NCBI GenBank assembly: GCA_910584945.1 | Contig: CAJUDY010000011.1 | Location: 12,356 to 76,355 of the forward strand | DNA from: an uncultured Lachnospiraceae bacterium | Lineage (GTDB): Bacteria; Bacillota; Clostridia; Lachnospirales; Lachnospiraceae | Length of the DNA stretch: 64,000 nucleotides | Direction of reading: 5' to 3' | In this document: positions 15,595 to 24,654 of the stretch, one piece after another | Layout: each line of letters opens with the position of its first letter | How positions within the stretch are numbered: position 1 is the stretch's first letter | Notes under the pieces: model-generated | The model's input: the letters and a program-made list of their open reading frames with translations, nothing else | Told to the model about the DNA's origin: nothing | Database searches by the model: none | Translations under genes and position numbers: made by a program

Positions 15595-18357
15595 TTATTC
15601 TCCGCCTGCTCCGGGAACTCCTTCCTCCGGTGCAGGCGGCACTCCGGCGTTTGGATCAACCCCTGCGTTCGGATCAACACCGGTGTTTGGATCGACACCG
15701 GCATTCGGGTCCGGCACAGCATTCGGATCCACCCCGGCGTTCGGGTCCTGTACGGCGCCCGGATTACTTCCCAATTCATACTCGCTGGGCACATAGACAC
15801 CTCCCGTATGGAGAGTGCAGGTAGCGGCAGGCAGATTGGAACCAATACCGTAAGCCGTATCCAGCGTCACCGCTTCCGCCACTCCCTGCTGCATGGCCGG
15901 AAGCGTCACCTTCGCCTGGGGCACCCGGTTCGGGCACATGCTGGTGGCCAGAAGTCCGGTGTCCACACAGACGCTGACCGCCACATGGTGATCGCACACC
16001 TCCGTAGGCTGCTTACCCTCCACAAAATATTCATTCCGGACGATGCCAGCTCTTCCGTCGGCGTCGCATAGACCGCCTACCGCCAGCTTGCCGGATTTGG
16101 TACAGATGACGCACTGTACCAGACCGGAGGGTCTGTCAAAATCCTTATTCTCCAGCCCCTCATGCACACGGCCCATAATTTTGCTCCATAGCTTTTTGTG
16201 AAAATTGATCTCTGCCTTGTTCAGAGTATGCTTGTATCCGCTGTTGTCATAGCCCACCCAGATACCCGCCGTATAGTAGGGAGTCATTCCCTCAAACCAC
16301 ACGTCCAGATTATCCGAAGTGGTACCGGTCTTGCCGGCCGTCGTCATACCGTTGATTCGGGCAGGACCCCCGGTACCGCCGGCCCCGTTGACTACATCCT
16401 TCATGCAGTCCACCAGAAGCCAGGCGTTCTGTTCCGAGATCACCTGGGTCGCCTCCGGCTGATTGTCCAGCACCACATTGCCGTCGTTATCCACCACCTT
16501 GGTGTAAAGCCTGGGAGCGATATGACTGCCGCCGTTGGCGATAGACGCGTAAGCGGCGGTCAGCTCCAGATTGGATACGCCGTTGGTCAGGCCGCCCAGA
16601 GCCGCCGACTGGTTGTAGTCCGCGTTGGGTCCCTCCAGCTCCAGGGAGGTAAAGCCGAACCTCAGCAGATAATCCACCGCCACCGTCGGCGTCACATCCG
16701 TGATGGTCTTGACCGCCATAACGTTCATGGAGCGGGTGATACCTTCCCGAAGGGTCGTCCATCCGCGGTACGTATTCCTGTCCCAGTTTTTTACCAGGCG
16801 TCCCTGGCGGCCTCCCTCATTGTAGGCGAAGGGTCCGTCGTACTGAACCGTCCCGGGACCGTAGCCCAGCGCCTCAAAAGCCGGGGCGTAGGCGGCCACC
16901 ACTTTGAAGGTGGAGCCCGGATTCCGGAAAGTATCCGAAGCCCGGTTCAAGGTCCGGTTACCCGTCTTCTCCCCCCTGCCTCCGATCATGGCCACCACTT
17001 CTCCGGTGTACTGATCCATGATCACCATAGAAGCCTGGGGCTGAATGATGAACTCGCATCGCTCATAAACCGTGTCCTCGTCGGTAATCCCGAGAGTCGC
17101 CACGTACTGATCGATGGCTGCCTGAGCCTCTTCCTCCGTATCATAGAGAATCTCATAATTCTTGTCGGACTGCTTATAGTAGGAAGCCAGCATCTCCTGG
17201 CTGTAATTCTTCGTCTCTCCGTCTTCGCTGACCACACTCAGGGCCCATTCGAGGCCCACCTTGCTGCCCTCCGGGAAATTCTCCAGGTTCGAGAACTCCT
17301 CATCCAGAATTCCCTGGATCTTCGGGTCCTGGGTCGTATAGATCTTAAGTCCGCTGCTGTAGAGCGCGTTGAAGGCCTGGGTCTCCGAATACCCGGCCTT
17401 TTCCACCAGGTCTTTCCTTACCTGATCGATCACTTCGTCGTCAAAATAGGAATAGACCGTGCTGACGGTCTCCGACTCCGCGTTATAGTCCCTGATCCGG
17501 GAATATACGTCGTCCTCTATGGCCTCTTCATACTTTTTCTGAGAGATATATCCCTGATCCAGCATATTCTGAAGCACAAGGGCCCGCCGGTCCGCATTGT
17601 CCTTCGGGTGACTGATGGGATTGTATGCCGCAGGACTTTTGGTAGTGGCCGCCAGCACGGCAGCCTCTGACAGCGTCAGTTCACTGACATTTTTGCCAAA
17701 ATACCGGTTGGACGCCGCCTGCACCCCCAGGGAATTCTGCCCCAGGTTGATGGTATTCAGATAGCTTTCCAGAATCTCGTCCTTGGTCATCACTTCTTCC
17801 AGCTTCACGGCCAGATACTGCTCCTGAAGCTTCCGCTCGACCTTTTCCGCCATGCTGCTCTCTGACATAAAGTCAAATACATTATTCTTCAATAACTGCT
17901 GTGTGATCGTGCTGGCGCCCTCGGTCCTTTTAAAACCGCTGGCCACGCCTCTGACCCCTGCACGAATGATTCCTTTCAGATCAATTCCGTTATGTTCATA
18001 AAACCGCTCATCCTCGATGGCGATAAATGCTTCCCGTACATGCTTTGGTATATTGTCAATCTTTACGTAAGTCCGGTTGGTACCTTCCGCGATCAACTCC
18101 GCCGTCTTATTGCCTTCCGCATCATAGATCGTGGATTTATAGCCTCTTGGAAGCACGCTTGCGCTTGTAATATCCGGAGCATTCTCAATGACTCCTTTCA
18201 CGATCCCGATACCGCCGCACAGTCCCGCGACTCCCACTGCGATGACCAGCACCAGCAGTGTCTTCAGAAAGACGACGCACACCTTTTTGCCCATCCGGGC
18301 TTTATGGGATTTCAGTGCCTTCTGCTTTCTGGAGGTGCTTTTTTTACTGTAATTCAT
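15595..18357 (-). CDS. Class A penicillin-binding protein with DPNAG-repeat tail
   Basis: 920 residues. Basic N-terminus, one membrane helix (FLKTLLVLVIAVGVAGL), GT51 domain (about 80-260: IEDERFYEHNGID, EGASTITQQLLKN) and a transpeptidase domain (about 440-720: GSTFKVV with the catalytic Ser, SMN, and KTGTTSDNLDVW). A C-terminal region with paired Cys (VQCVICTKSG) precedes a tail of DPNAGV units, roughly seven imperfect repeats ending EEGVPGAGGE. The tail is hydrophilic and probably extends into the cell wall. Promoter at 18382-18410 overlaps the terminator of the upstream gene. Both catalytic domains look functional. Confidence 0.92.
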   Translation of the reverse strand: MNYSKKSTSRKQKALKSHKARMGKKVCVVFLKTLLVLVIAVGVAGLCGGIGIVKGVIENAPDITSASVLPRGYKSTIYDAEGNKTAELIAEGTNRTYVKIDNIPKHVREAFIAIEDERFYEHNGIDLKGIIRAGVRGVASGFKRTEGASTITQQLLKNNVFDFMSESSMAEKVERKLQEQYLAVKLEEVMTKDEILESYLNTINLGQNSLGVQAASNRYFGKNVSELTLSEAAVLAATTKSPAAYNPISHPKDNADRRALVLQNMLDQGYISQKKYEEAIEDDVYSRIRDYNAESETVSTVYSYFDDEVIDQVRKDLVEKAGYSETQAFNALYSSGLKIYTTQDPKIQGILDEEFSNLENFPEGSKVGLEWALSVVSEDGETKNYSQEMLASYYKQSDKNYEILYDTEEEAQAAIDQYVATLGITDEDTVYERCEFIIQPQASMVIMDQYTGEVVAMIGGRGEKTGNRTLNRASDTFRNPGSTFKVVAAYAPAFEALGYGPGTVQYDGPFAYNEGGRQGRLVKNWDRNTYRGWTTLREGITRSMNVMAVKTITDVTPTVAVDYLLRFGFTSLELEGPNADYNQSAALGGLTNGVSNLELTAAYASIANGGSHIAPRLYTKVVDNDGNVVLDNQPEATQVISEQNAWLLVDCMKDVVNGAGGTGGPARINGMTTAGKTGTTSDNLDVWFEGMTPYYTAGIWVGYDNSGYKHTLNKAEINFHKKLWSKIMGRVHEGLENKDFDRPSGLVQCVICTKSGKLAVGGLCDADGRAGIVRNEYFVEGKQPTEVCDHHVAVSVCVDTGLLATSMCPNRVPQAKVTLPAMQQGVAEAVTLDTAYGIGSNLPAATCTLHTGGVYVPSEYELGSNPGAVQDPNAGVDPNAVPDPNAGVDPNTGVDPNAGVDPNAGVPPAPEEGVPGAGGE
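15610..15770 (-). repeat. 18-base tandem repeat coding for VDPNAG units
   Basis: The 3' end of the PBP gene contains about seven imperfect 18-base units reading D-P-N-A/T-G/V. Nucleotide variants between units are mostly synonymous or conservative. Confidence 0.75.
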
Positions 18358-18381
18358 CTGTCAGCCTCCTTTATCCTATCT

Positions 18382-18410
18382 ATTATAGCAAAGTTGCTCC
18401 CTCAAATCAA
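18382..18410 (-). promoter_or_regulatory. Sigma-A promoter of second class A PBP gene
   Basis: Minus strand: TTGATT (18405-18410), 17 bases, TATAAT (18382-18387). The -35 starts directly after the upstream terminator stem. Confidence 0.75.
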
Positions 18411-18436
18411 CTACCCCGCTGCAAGCAACGGGGTAG
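18411..18436 (-). terminator. Intrinsic terminator after ctp gene
   Basis: CTACCCCG and CGGGGTAG form an eight-base perfect stem, followed on the minus strand by TTGATTTG. It ends the cdaR-ftsEX-ctp transcript. Confidence 0.7.
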
Positions 18437-18483
18437 TAACCAGCCAATGCATACCGGCTTCTTTTTATTATCTGCTGTAATTG

Positions 18484-19659
18484 CTATCTTAATACTTCAA
18501 TTGCCTTCAAAAGCTGAACGTCATCTTCTGAATCTTCCGCCGGCTCCAGCACGATATCCGGTTCAATGCCCACTTCGTGAATGTTATTGCCCTCCGGCGT
18601 ATAATAGCGGGATACCGTAATCTTAATGGCGGATCCGTCGCTCAAAGGGAACAGACTCTGTACAATGCCTTTTCCAAAGGTCTGGGTTCCGATCAGGGTT
18701 CCCACGCCGTAATCCTTGATGGCCCCGGCAAAGATCTCCGACGCGCTGGCGCTGTTGCCGTTGACCAGCACCGCCATCTCTCCTCCGAAGTAGTTCTCCG
18801 CATCGGACTTCTCTTCCTGACGGTTGCCGTATTTGTCCTCCGTGTAGACGATCAGTCCTTCCGGAAGGAGACGGTCCAGAATCGCACAGGTTACATCCAC
18901 CAGCCCTCCTCCGTTGTCCCGAAGATCAATAATCAGCTTTTTCATCCCCTGGGCTTCCAACGCGTCAAGGGCGGCAAAAAACTGTTCGTCGGTCACGTCG
19001 TCGAACTCCGTAATGGCGATATACCCGATCTCGCCTTCCACCATCCGGCTTTCCACCGTGGGTACCTCGATGTTCCTGCGGGTGATGGTCAGATCCATCA
19101 CATCGGTCCCCCGCAGAATGCTGAGTTCCACATCCGTCCCTTCTTCGCCTTTCAGATCCGTCACCACCAGCGAGAGATCCTTCCCGGTCACTTCCTCTCC
19201 CTTCACTTTGTAAAGGATGTCGTCCGTCTGCATGCCGGCCTCCGCTGCAGGAGAACCCTCAAAAGCCCGGACCACTGTGATGATCCCCGTATTGTAATCC
19301 TGAGAAAGCATGGCTCCGATCCCGCTGTAGCTGCCGTTGGAGGTCTCCATAAAGCTCGCATACTCTTCCGGCGTATAATATCCGGTGTAGAGATCCCCCA
19401 GTCCGGCCATCATTCCCTTGTAAATACCGTTTTCCAGATTCTCTTCTTCATAGTCAAAGAGATAGTACTGGTCGATGTACTGGTTCAGCTCCTCAAGCTT
19501 GGCGTCGATCTGCTCCTCTTCTTTGGTTCTTCCTCCCCCGAACAGGCGGGGAAACGTATAAGCCGCCGCACAGCCGGTGATCCCGAATGCCAGCACGGCA
19601 AGCAGAATACCGGCTGCAAGCCCTTTTTTAAAGGAATGGTCCTTTCTGCTGTCCTCCAT
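18484..19659 (-). CDS. ctpA: S41 carboxy-terminal processing protease
   Basis: 391 residues from ATG 19659, placed 11 bases after AAGGAG; earlier ATGs lie too near or lack a site. One N-terminal membrane anchor (LAAGILLAVLAFGITGCAAA), then a PDZ domain at about 95-175 (GIGAMLSQDYNTGIITVVRA) and the S41 core with the catalytic Ser in GNSASASEIF and Lys in TQTFGKGIVQSL. The enzyme cleaves C-termini of extracellular proteins. It is last in the cdaR-ftsE-ftsX-ctp group, 83 bases after ftsX; in Firmicutes FtsEX activates wall hydrolases, and such proteases often process cell-wall or sporulation proteins. Confidence 0.92.
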   Translation of the reverse strand: MEDSRKDHSFKKGLAAGILLAVLAFGITGCAAAYTFPRLFGGGRTKEEEQIDAKLEELNQYIDQYYLFDYEEENLENGIYKGMMAGLGDLYTGYYTPEEYASFMETSNGSYSGIGAMLSQDYNTGIITVVRAFEGSPAAEAGMQTDDILYKVKGEEVTGKDLSLVVTDLKGEEGTDVELSILRGTDVMDLTITRRNIEVPTVESRMVEGEIGYIAITEFDDVTDEQFFAALDALEAQGMKKLIIDLRDNGGGLVDVTCAILDRLLPEGLIVYTEDKYGNRQEEKSDAENYFGGEMAVLVNGNSASASEIFAGAIKDYGVGTLIGTQTFGKGIVQSLFPLSDGSAIKITVSRYYTPEGNNIHEVGIEPDIVLEPAEDSEDDVQLLKAIEVLR

Positions 19660-19742
19660 AATTCCCATCACTCCTTTTTTCTTCCTTATCATTGTATGTA
19701 AGCATCTGTTCACATCATTCAAAGGATTTCCATAACTTTCTG

Positions 19743-20651
19743 TCAGACCTTCAAATGCCTCTGTGTCGTGAAGATGCTTCCGAAGAATCCAATCCCCACT
19801 CCCAGAGCCAGTCCCACCGGCAGAAGCGTGCGGAACAGTTCATTTACCTGCAAAAACTTCAGCACCTCCGTCAGCATACCGAACTTCTCCGCGATGTACA
19901 GGATCATCCGGTTGTACAGGTAGTAGAGAACGCTTAAGGGAATCGCCGCCCCTATGAGGCCGATGACCACTCCCTCAATCAAAAAAGGCGCTTTGATAAA
20001 GAAATTCTTCGCCCCGATCAGACGCATGATCCCGATCTCCTCCTTGCGGACCGAGATACCGATGGCCACCGTGTTGCTGATCAGGAAGACCGATACGGCC
20101 AGCAAAAGGGCGATGATCGTCACCGATACATAACTGACCAGCCGGTTAAAGCCGGTCAGCATATCCGCCAGCGCGTCGGAGCGGTTGATCTTGCGGATAT
20201 GATCCATGGACTCAATGTAGGCCACCAGGTCTTCCTGCTGAGCCACATCGTTCATATAGATCTCCAGGTTGGCGTGATTCGCAAGCGGATTATCTTCTTC
20301 AAAGCCTTCCGCCAGTTCCGGCGCGTCTTTGAAATAGATTTCTTTATAGCTTTTCCATGCCTCTTCCGCCGACACAATCACTACCTGACGGACTTCCGCG
20401 CGGGTCAAAAGCTGCTCGGCCGCCGCCAGGATATCCGCCTCGGACGTTTCCTTTTCAAAGAAGACCGTAATCGCTACGCCCTCTTCCACTTCTCTCACAA
20501 TATGCTGAAAATTCTGCACCACGCAGAAAAAGATGCCAAACATAAAAATACATGCAGCCATGGTGGCCATGGATGCAAGGGAAAAAAGCTTATTCCTCCA
20601 GATATTTTTAAAACCCTGCTGCAGGCAGTATCCTATCGTACTCAGTCTCAT
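19743..20651 (-). CDS. ftsX: Cell division protein FtsX
   Basis: 302 residues with the FtsX topology: a cytosolic start, TM1 (LASMATMAACIFMFGIFFC), a large extracellular loop (about 55-165) that binds a wall hydrolase or its partner, then three TMs (SVTIIALLLAVSVFLISNTV, FLIEGVVIGLIGAAIPLSVL and a last one near 270-290). The loop SVRKEEIGIMRLIGAK between TM2 and TM3 is the family's coupling site to FtsE. Its ATG overlaps the ftsE stop by four bases. With FtsE it turns ATP hydrolysis into activation of peptidoglycan hydrolases at the septum or wall. Confidence 0.94.
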   Translation of the reverse strand: MRLSTIGYCLQQGFKNIWRNKLFSLASMATMAACIFMFGIFFCVVQNFQHIVREVEEGVAITVFFEKETSEADILAAAEQLLTRAEVRQVVIVSAEEAWKSYKEIYFKDAPELAEGFEEDNPLANHANLEIYMNDVAQQEDLVAYIESMDHIRKINRSDALADMLTGFNRLVSYVSVTIIALLLAVSVFLISNTVAIGISVRKEEIGIMRLIGAKNFFIKAPFLIEGVVIGLIGAAIPLSVLYYLYNRMILYIAEKFGMLTEVLKFLQVNELFRTLLPVGLALGVGIGFFGSIFTTQRHLKV

Positions 20652-21328
20652 CCAATATACCCGCTTTCTCTTTCGTCTCCTACAATCATCCCTTTCTGCA
20701 GACGGATGACCCGCTTCTTCAGGGTGTTCACAATATCCTGATCATGGGTCACCACGACCACCGTCGTTCCTCTGGCGTTGATCTCCTCCAGAAGCTTCAT
20801 GATCTCTCTGGAGGTCTTGGGGTCCAAGTTTCCCGTAGGCTCGTCCGCAAGAAGAATATCCGGGCTGTTCACCAGGGCTCTTGCCAAGGCCACTCTCTGC
20901 TGCTCCCCACCGGAGAGCTGCCTTGGATAAGACTTGTATTTTTCCGCCAGCCCCACCAGGGAGAGCATGGCCGGCACACTTTTTTTGATCTCCTTGGTGG
21001 GCGTGACAATGACTCTCTGGGCAAAGGCCACATTCTCATAGACATTCCGGTCCTTTAAAAGCCGGAAGTCCTGGAACACACAGCCGATTTTTCTGCGGTA
21101 CATGGGCACCGCCCCTTTCCGCATACGGGCCAGGTTCATACCGTTCACCCGGATGCTGCCCTCTGTGGGTTCCAGTTCCTTTAAAAGGAGCTTGATCAGC
21201 GTGGATTTGCCGGAACCGCTGTCCCCCACCACGAATACGAACTCTCCTCTTTTAATGTGAAGACTTATCCCGTTGATGGCTCCCACCCCATTGGGATAAG
21301 ACTTCACCACATGTTCTAATACGATCAT
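20648..21328 (-). CDS. ftsE: Cell division ATP-binding protein FtsE
   Basis: 226 residues, standard length. Walker A GDSGSGKST, Q-loop FQDFRLLKDRNVYENVAFA, signature LSGGEQQRVALARALV, Walker B ILLADEPTGNLDP and the switch His in VVTHDQDIV are all intact. AGGAGGAG before the ATG. A cytosolic ATPase that drives FtsX. It lies 23 bases downstream of the CdaR-like regulator gene, a conserved order in Lachnospiraceae. Confidence 0.95.
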   Translation of the reverse strand: MIVLEHVVKSYPNGVGAINGISLHIKRGEFVFVVGDSGSGKSTLIKLLLKELEPTEGSIRVNGMNLARMRKGAVPMYRRKIGCVFQDFRLLKDRNVYENVAFAQRVIVTPTKEIKKSVPAMLSLVGLAEKYKSYPRQLSGGEQQRVALARALVNSPDILLADEPTGNLDPKTSREIMKLLEEINARGTTVVVVTHDQDIVNTLKKRVIRLQKGMIVGDERESGYIG

Positions 21329-21351
21329 GGATCTCCTCCTGTGTTCCTATA

Positions 21352-22440
21352 CTAATAATCCAGAGTCTCCATATACTTCATATATTTAACCACCATCAAC
21401 GCGATCTTAAAGGTAATCGCATCCTCGAATACCCGAAGATCGAGGCTGGTGGACTTCTGGAGCTTATCCAGACGATATACCAGGGTATTCCTGTGAATAT
21501 ACAGCTGTCTGGAAGTCTCTGATACGTTCAGACTGTTCTCAAAAAACTTATTGATCGTCGTCAGCGTCTCCTCGTCAAAATCGTCCGGCGATCTTCCGTC
21601 GAAAATTTCCCGGATAAACATCTTGCACAGAGGAATCGGCAGCTGATAGATCAGGCGTCCGATTCCAAGAGAACTGTAGGCGATGATTTCCCGGTCGTCG
21701 AAAAAAATCTTTCCTACGTCCAGCGCCATGCGGGCTTCCTTGTAGGAGCGGGACACCTCCTTGATCTCCCCGACAATGGTACCCAGCGCCACATGGACCT
21801 CCTCACCGTCCAGCGCCGCCACAACTTCTTTCATTCCCTCGGCCACCCGGATCATCTCATCATAGCCTTCCCCCGGCGAAAGCTCTTTGACTACGATGAC
21901 GTTCTTCTCATCCACAGCTGTGACAAAATCCCTGGACTTGGAGCCGAAATGGCTGCGCACACTGTCCAGGGCCGCGTTGACCTTTTCTCTGCTGCTTTCT
22001 ATGATAAATACGACCCGTCGTACCTCCGTCATAATATGCAGCTTCTTGGCCCGATTGTAAATATCCACCAAAAGCAGATTGTCCAGAAGCAGATTCTTGA
22101 TAAAATTATCCTTGTCGAACCGCTCCTTATAGGCGGTCAGCAGGCTGGAAAGCTGAAAGGCAGCCAGCTTCCCCACCATATACACATCATCGCTTGCCCC
22201 TTTTGCCAGCAGGACATACTCCAGCTGATTTTCATCGAACACTTTGAAAAACTGATATCCATGCACTACTTGGCTGTCCGCGGGCGAAGAAATGAAGGCG
22301 GCAGCCTCGCTGCTGTAATTCTCCGGCTGCTTCTCTGTGGAAGCCAGCACCTGTCCTTCCATGTCCAGAATACAAAGATCCACTCTGGTTATTTCCCTCA
22401 ACCCATCGATGGTGTTTTGAAGTATCTGGTTTGAAATCAT
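21352..22440 (-). CDS. CdaR/PucR-type helix-turn-helix regulator
   Basis: 362 residues. An N-terminal sensor-like segment (DLCILDMEGQVLASTEKQPE), a central GGDEF-related fold region near 130-250 (LGTIVGEIKEVSRSYKEARMAL), and a C-terminal PucR-type HTH_30 (FFENSLNVSETSRQLYIHRNTLVYRLDKL is the family hallmark; here summarised at about 300-330). CdaR-like proteins activate sugar-diacid genes in some bacteria, but in this location, ahead of ftsEX, the effector is unknown. Probably the first gene of the ftsEX-ctp operon, with GAGGGCTT-type ribosome site before ATG. Confidence 0.85.
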   Translation of the reverse strand: MISNQILQNTIDGLREITRVDLCILDMEGQVLASTEKQPENYSSEAAAFISSPADSQVVHGYQFFKVFDENQLEYVLLAKGASDDVYMVGKLAAFQLSSLLTAYKERFDKDNFIKNLLLDNLLLVDIYNRAKKLHIMTEVRRVVFIIESSREKVNAALDSVRSHFGSKSRDFVTAVDEKNVIVVKELSPGEGYDEMIRVAEGMKEVVAALDGEEVHVALGTIVGEIKEVSRSYKEARMALDVGKIFFDDREIIAYSSLGIGRLIYQLPIPLCKMFIREIFDGRSPDDFDEETLTTINKFFENSLNVSETSRQLYIHRNTLVYRLDKLQKSTSLDLRVFEDAITFKIALMVVKYMKYMETLDY

Positions 22441-22669
22441 AAGCCCTCTCCTTTAATGTAATCGCATTGTGCAAACTCCCTTTAAAACATCACCAAAGAC
22501 ACACATTGATTATGCAAGTTCTAAATACCTATTATATATAGTAATGCAAAATACCAAAAAAAGAAAGAGGGTTTTTGTGCAAATTTTCTCTTTTTTTAGA
22601 TGCCGCACATAAATTCAGACATTCTCTCATAGGTTATAACCAAGAATCTTCTATTGCAGGAGCTTCACC

Positions 22670-23107
22670 ATGAGCGCCAAAACAAGAATATGGGTATTCC
22701 ATATGAAAGAACTTATCTATACGGCTGTGTTCATCGTACTGGGCATCGTTTTTCTGCTGCTTATGATCTTCATGTTTGCCTCTGACCGGGAACAGACCGC
22801 CACAGCCGAGCTTCCGCCCAAATATACGGCCGGTATCTACACGGCTTCCATGACTCTGGGCGGCAATTCGGTGGAAATCGCCGTCACCGTGGACGAAGAC
22901 TATATCTCTTCCATACACTTCCGGCAGCTGGACGAAACCGTATCCGCCATGTATCCACTCATGGAGCCCGCCCTGGAATCGCTTTCCGAGCAGATCTGTG
23001 AGTCCCAGTCTCTGGAAAACCTCTCTTACTCGGAGGAAAGCCAGTACACATCCCTGATGCTTATGAGCGCCATCCGCACCGCCCTGGAAAAGGCGGAGAA
23101 TCATTAA
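22670..23107 (+). CDS. Membrane-anchored small extracytoplasmic protein, FMN-bind-like
   Basis: 145 residues with one N-terminal membrane helix (AVFIVLGIVFLLLMIFMF) and an external domain: YTAGIYTASMTLGGNSVEIAV, then VTVDEDYISSIHFRQLDE. This alternation resembles the FMN_bind fold, but the flavin-attaching Thr motif is not obvious, so I keep it as hypothetical. AGGAG eight bases before ATG. Its last four bases overlap the 3' end of the convergent DUF3810 gene. It may be a structural or regulatory envelope protein. Confidence 0.65.
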   Translation: MSAKTRIWVFHMKELIYTAVFIVLGIVFLLLMIFMFASDREQTATAELPPKYTAGIYTASMTLGGNSVEIAVTVDEDYISSIHFRQLDETVSAMYPLMEPALESLSEQICESQSLENLSYSEESQYTSLMLMSAIRTALEKAENH

Positions 23108-24213
23108 AGGCGAGCGGCAGGGCTCTCCCCTGCCCTCGACTGACGATACTCTCCCATCAGAAGGTCTACCATGCGGCCATAGCTTTTGCTGCCTTCCTCC
23201 TGGGCGTTCGCCCTTAAGTATGTATCATTCACTTTGTCAGATACTTTTGCCACCGGTCCTTCATACTGCGCCCAGTACTCCCGGTGCCAGGCGTAGTCCT
23301 CTTCTGCCTGTTCGCAGAGCTGTCCCCTCACTTCCGCAAATCGTTCATAATCCGCCGCGTACAGAGCATTGATGCTATGCGTATAGGCAAGCAGAAGTCC
23401 GCTGTACTGTAGGTTCGCATCCTCCGACCCGGTGCAGGCAAGATAGGCGATAAAGTTCGCCTCATCCTCCCGCATGAATCCTTTCAAATGGGACAACTCG
23501 TGGCAGAGTACCGCCGGCTGATTGTAAGCTGGGATGTCCGGATTGTAGTGGGCCTCCATGGTATAGGGGCCGAAGACTCCCTCCAGGAATTCCATGGAGA
23601 GCACTTTCCAGGTCCGCACGGGCTTTGCCTTCGGATACCATCCGGCCAGTTCCTCATAAGTGTCCCCGAGTCTTGTCATGGCCTCTGTGGTCTTCTCCTG
23701 AAGGCCGTCGGGAAGTGCGGTCCGGCCGTCCTCCTGCACCTTTGTATGCCTGCTGACCTCCTCGATCCTCTCGGTCAGCCACAGGCAGAGTCCCTCCAGC
23801 TCTTCCACCGTGGAAGGTTCCATGGGGAGACCCGCCAGGGTGGAAAAAGGAGTCCGGTGGTAGTTGATCCCGCAGGTCACTGTAAAGGCAAACAGCCAGA
23901 GAACTCCGAGCTTTAAAACCCCTTTTCCTGTGCGGAGCAAAAAAGCGGACAGCCTTGTCTCTTTTTTCCAGATCCGATAAATGCCGAAAAGCAGATAGCC
24001 CGCCGTGCCAAAGAGCATCAGGTAGATCACGCACTCATCCAAGGCAAAAGGAAACAGATTGCTGATCCCGCCCAGAATGCGTAGCATCCACGGATAGATC
24101 CGGCTTGCATACCACTCCGCAAAGCCATGGAACGATCTTGCCAGCGTCTGCAGGGCAATAGCCGCCAGAAGCAGAACCGCTATTCTTTTATTTTTTTCGT
24201 CTGTCCGATGCAT
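23104..24213 (-). CDS. DUF3810 membrane protein with HELSH zinc-protease-like motif
   Basis: 369 residues. Three hydrophobic stretches in the first 120 residues (AVLLLAAIALQTLARSF, CVIYLMLFGTAGYLLFGIY, LGVLWLFAFTVTCGI), then a soluble domain with CHELSHLKGFMREDEANFIAY. HELSH followed by a downstream Glu pair matches the gluzincin-style metal site reported for DUF3810 proteins, whose function is not established. Its start lies inside the end of the lspA gene (34-base overlap), so translation is coupled in a clpX-lspA-DUF3810 operon. I infer a membrane protease or envelope-quality-control role. Confidence 0.85.
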   Translation of the reverse strand: MHRTDEKNKRIAVLLLAAIALQTLARSFHGFAEWYASRIYPWMLRILGGISNLFPFALDECVIYLMLFGTAGYLLFGIYRIWKKETRLSAFLLRTGKGVLKLGVLWLFAFTVTCGINYHRTPFSTLAGLPMEPSTVEELEGLCLWLTERIEEVSRHTKVQEDGRTALPDGLQEKTTEAMTRLGDTYEELAGWYPKAKPVRTWKVLSMEFLEGVFGPYTMEAHYNPDIPAYNQPAVLCHELSHLKGFMREDEANFIAYLACTGSEDANLQYSGLLLAYTHSINALYAADYERFAEVRGQLCEQAEEDYAWHREYWAQYEGPVAKVSDKVNDTYLRANAQEEGSKSYGRMVDLLMGEYRQSRAGESPAARL

Positions 24214-24647
24214 ATCAGTAACGCTCCTGTCATGATAAAGAAATCGGATAGATTAAACACCAGATGGTTCAGCCGCTCGAACGGCGTACGAAAGCTTACA
24301 TAATCCACCACATAGCCCTTCCTGCACCGATCATACAGATTGGAGAGGGCGCCCCCCGTCAGAAGGGCATATCCAAACTTCTGTACTTCTTTTCCCTTTT
24401 CCAGCAGCTTCAAAAGAAAGAAGCCTGTTCCTGCAAGAGTGATGAGCCCGCTGCCTTTGATGATGGCCGGCATATGCCCTTCGAACCTGCCGCCGGCCAT
24501 GCCATAGTTGCGCAGCCTCTTCACCCGGATATTTCCTCCAAGCAGCTCCTTCTCCTTCTCAAAGTCCGGATTGTCATCGATTTCGTGTTTTACCGCCAGG
24601 TCTGTCTGAAAAAGTCCCAGCGCCAGTTGTATCCATATCAGTCTCAT
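24180..24647 (-). CDS. lspA: Lipoprotein signal peptidase (SPase II)
   Basis: 155 residues, slightly divergent in the N-terminal half. The catalytic Asp pair is recognisable in GGALSNLYDRCRKGYVVDYV and FNLSDFFIMTGAL, with hydrophobic segments at the N-terminus, near 75-90 and at the C-terminus. It removes signal peptides from lipidated prolipoproteins in the membrane; several lipoproteins occur in this window. The first helix seems short and the 35-residue charged stretch after it (HEIDDNPDFEKEKELL) is unusual for LspA, so it could be a divergent paralogue. Second gene of the clpX operon, seven bases after clpX. Confidence 0.8.
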   Translation of the reverse strand: MRLIWIQLALGLFQTDLAVKHEIDDNPDFEKEKELLGGNIRVKRLRNYGMAGGRFEGHMPAIIKGSGLITLAGTGFFLLKLLEKGKEVQKFGYALLTGGALSNLYDRCRKGYVVDYVSFRTPFERLNHLVFNLSDFFIMTGALLICIGQTKKIKE

Positions 24648-24654
24648 CTTTTTC

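Noticed and set aside
16198..17670. Long plus-strand open frame of 490 codons
   Set aside because: It mirrors the second class A PBP gene, whose catalytic motifs are all on the minus strand.
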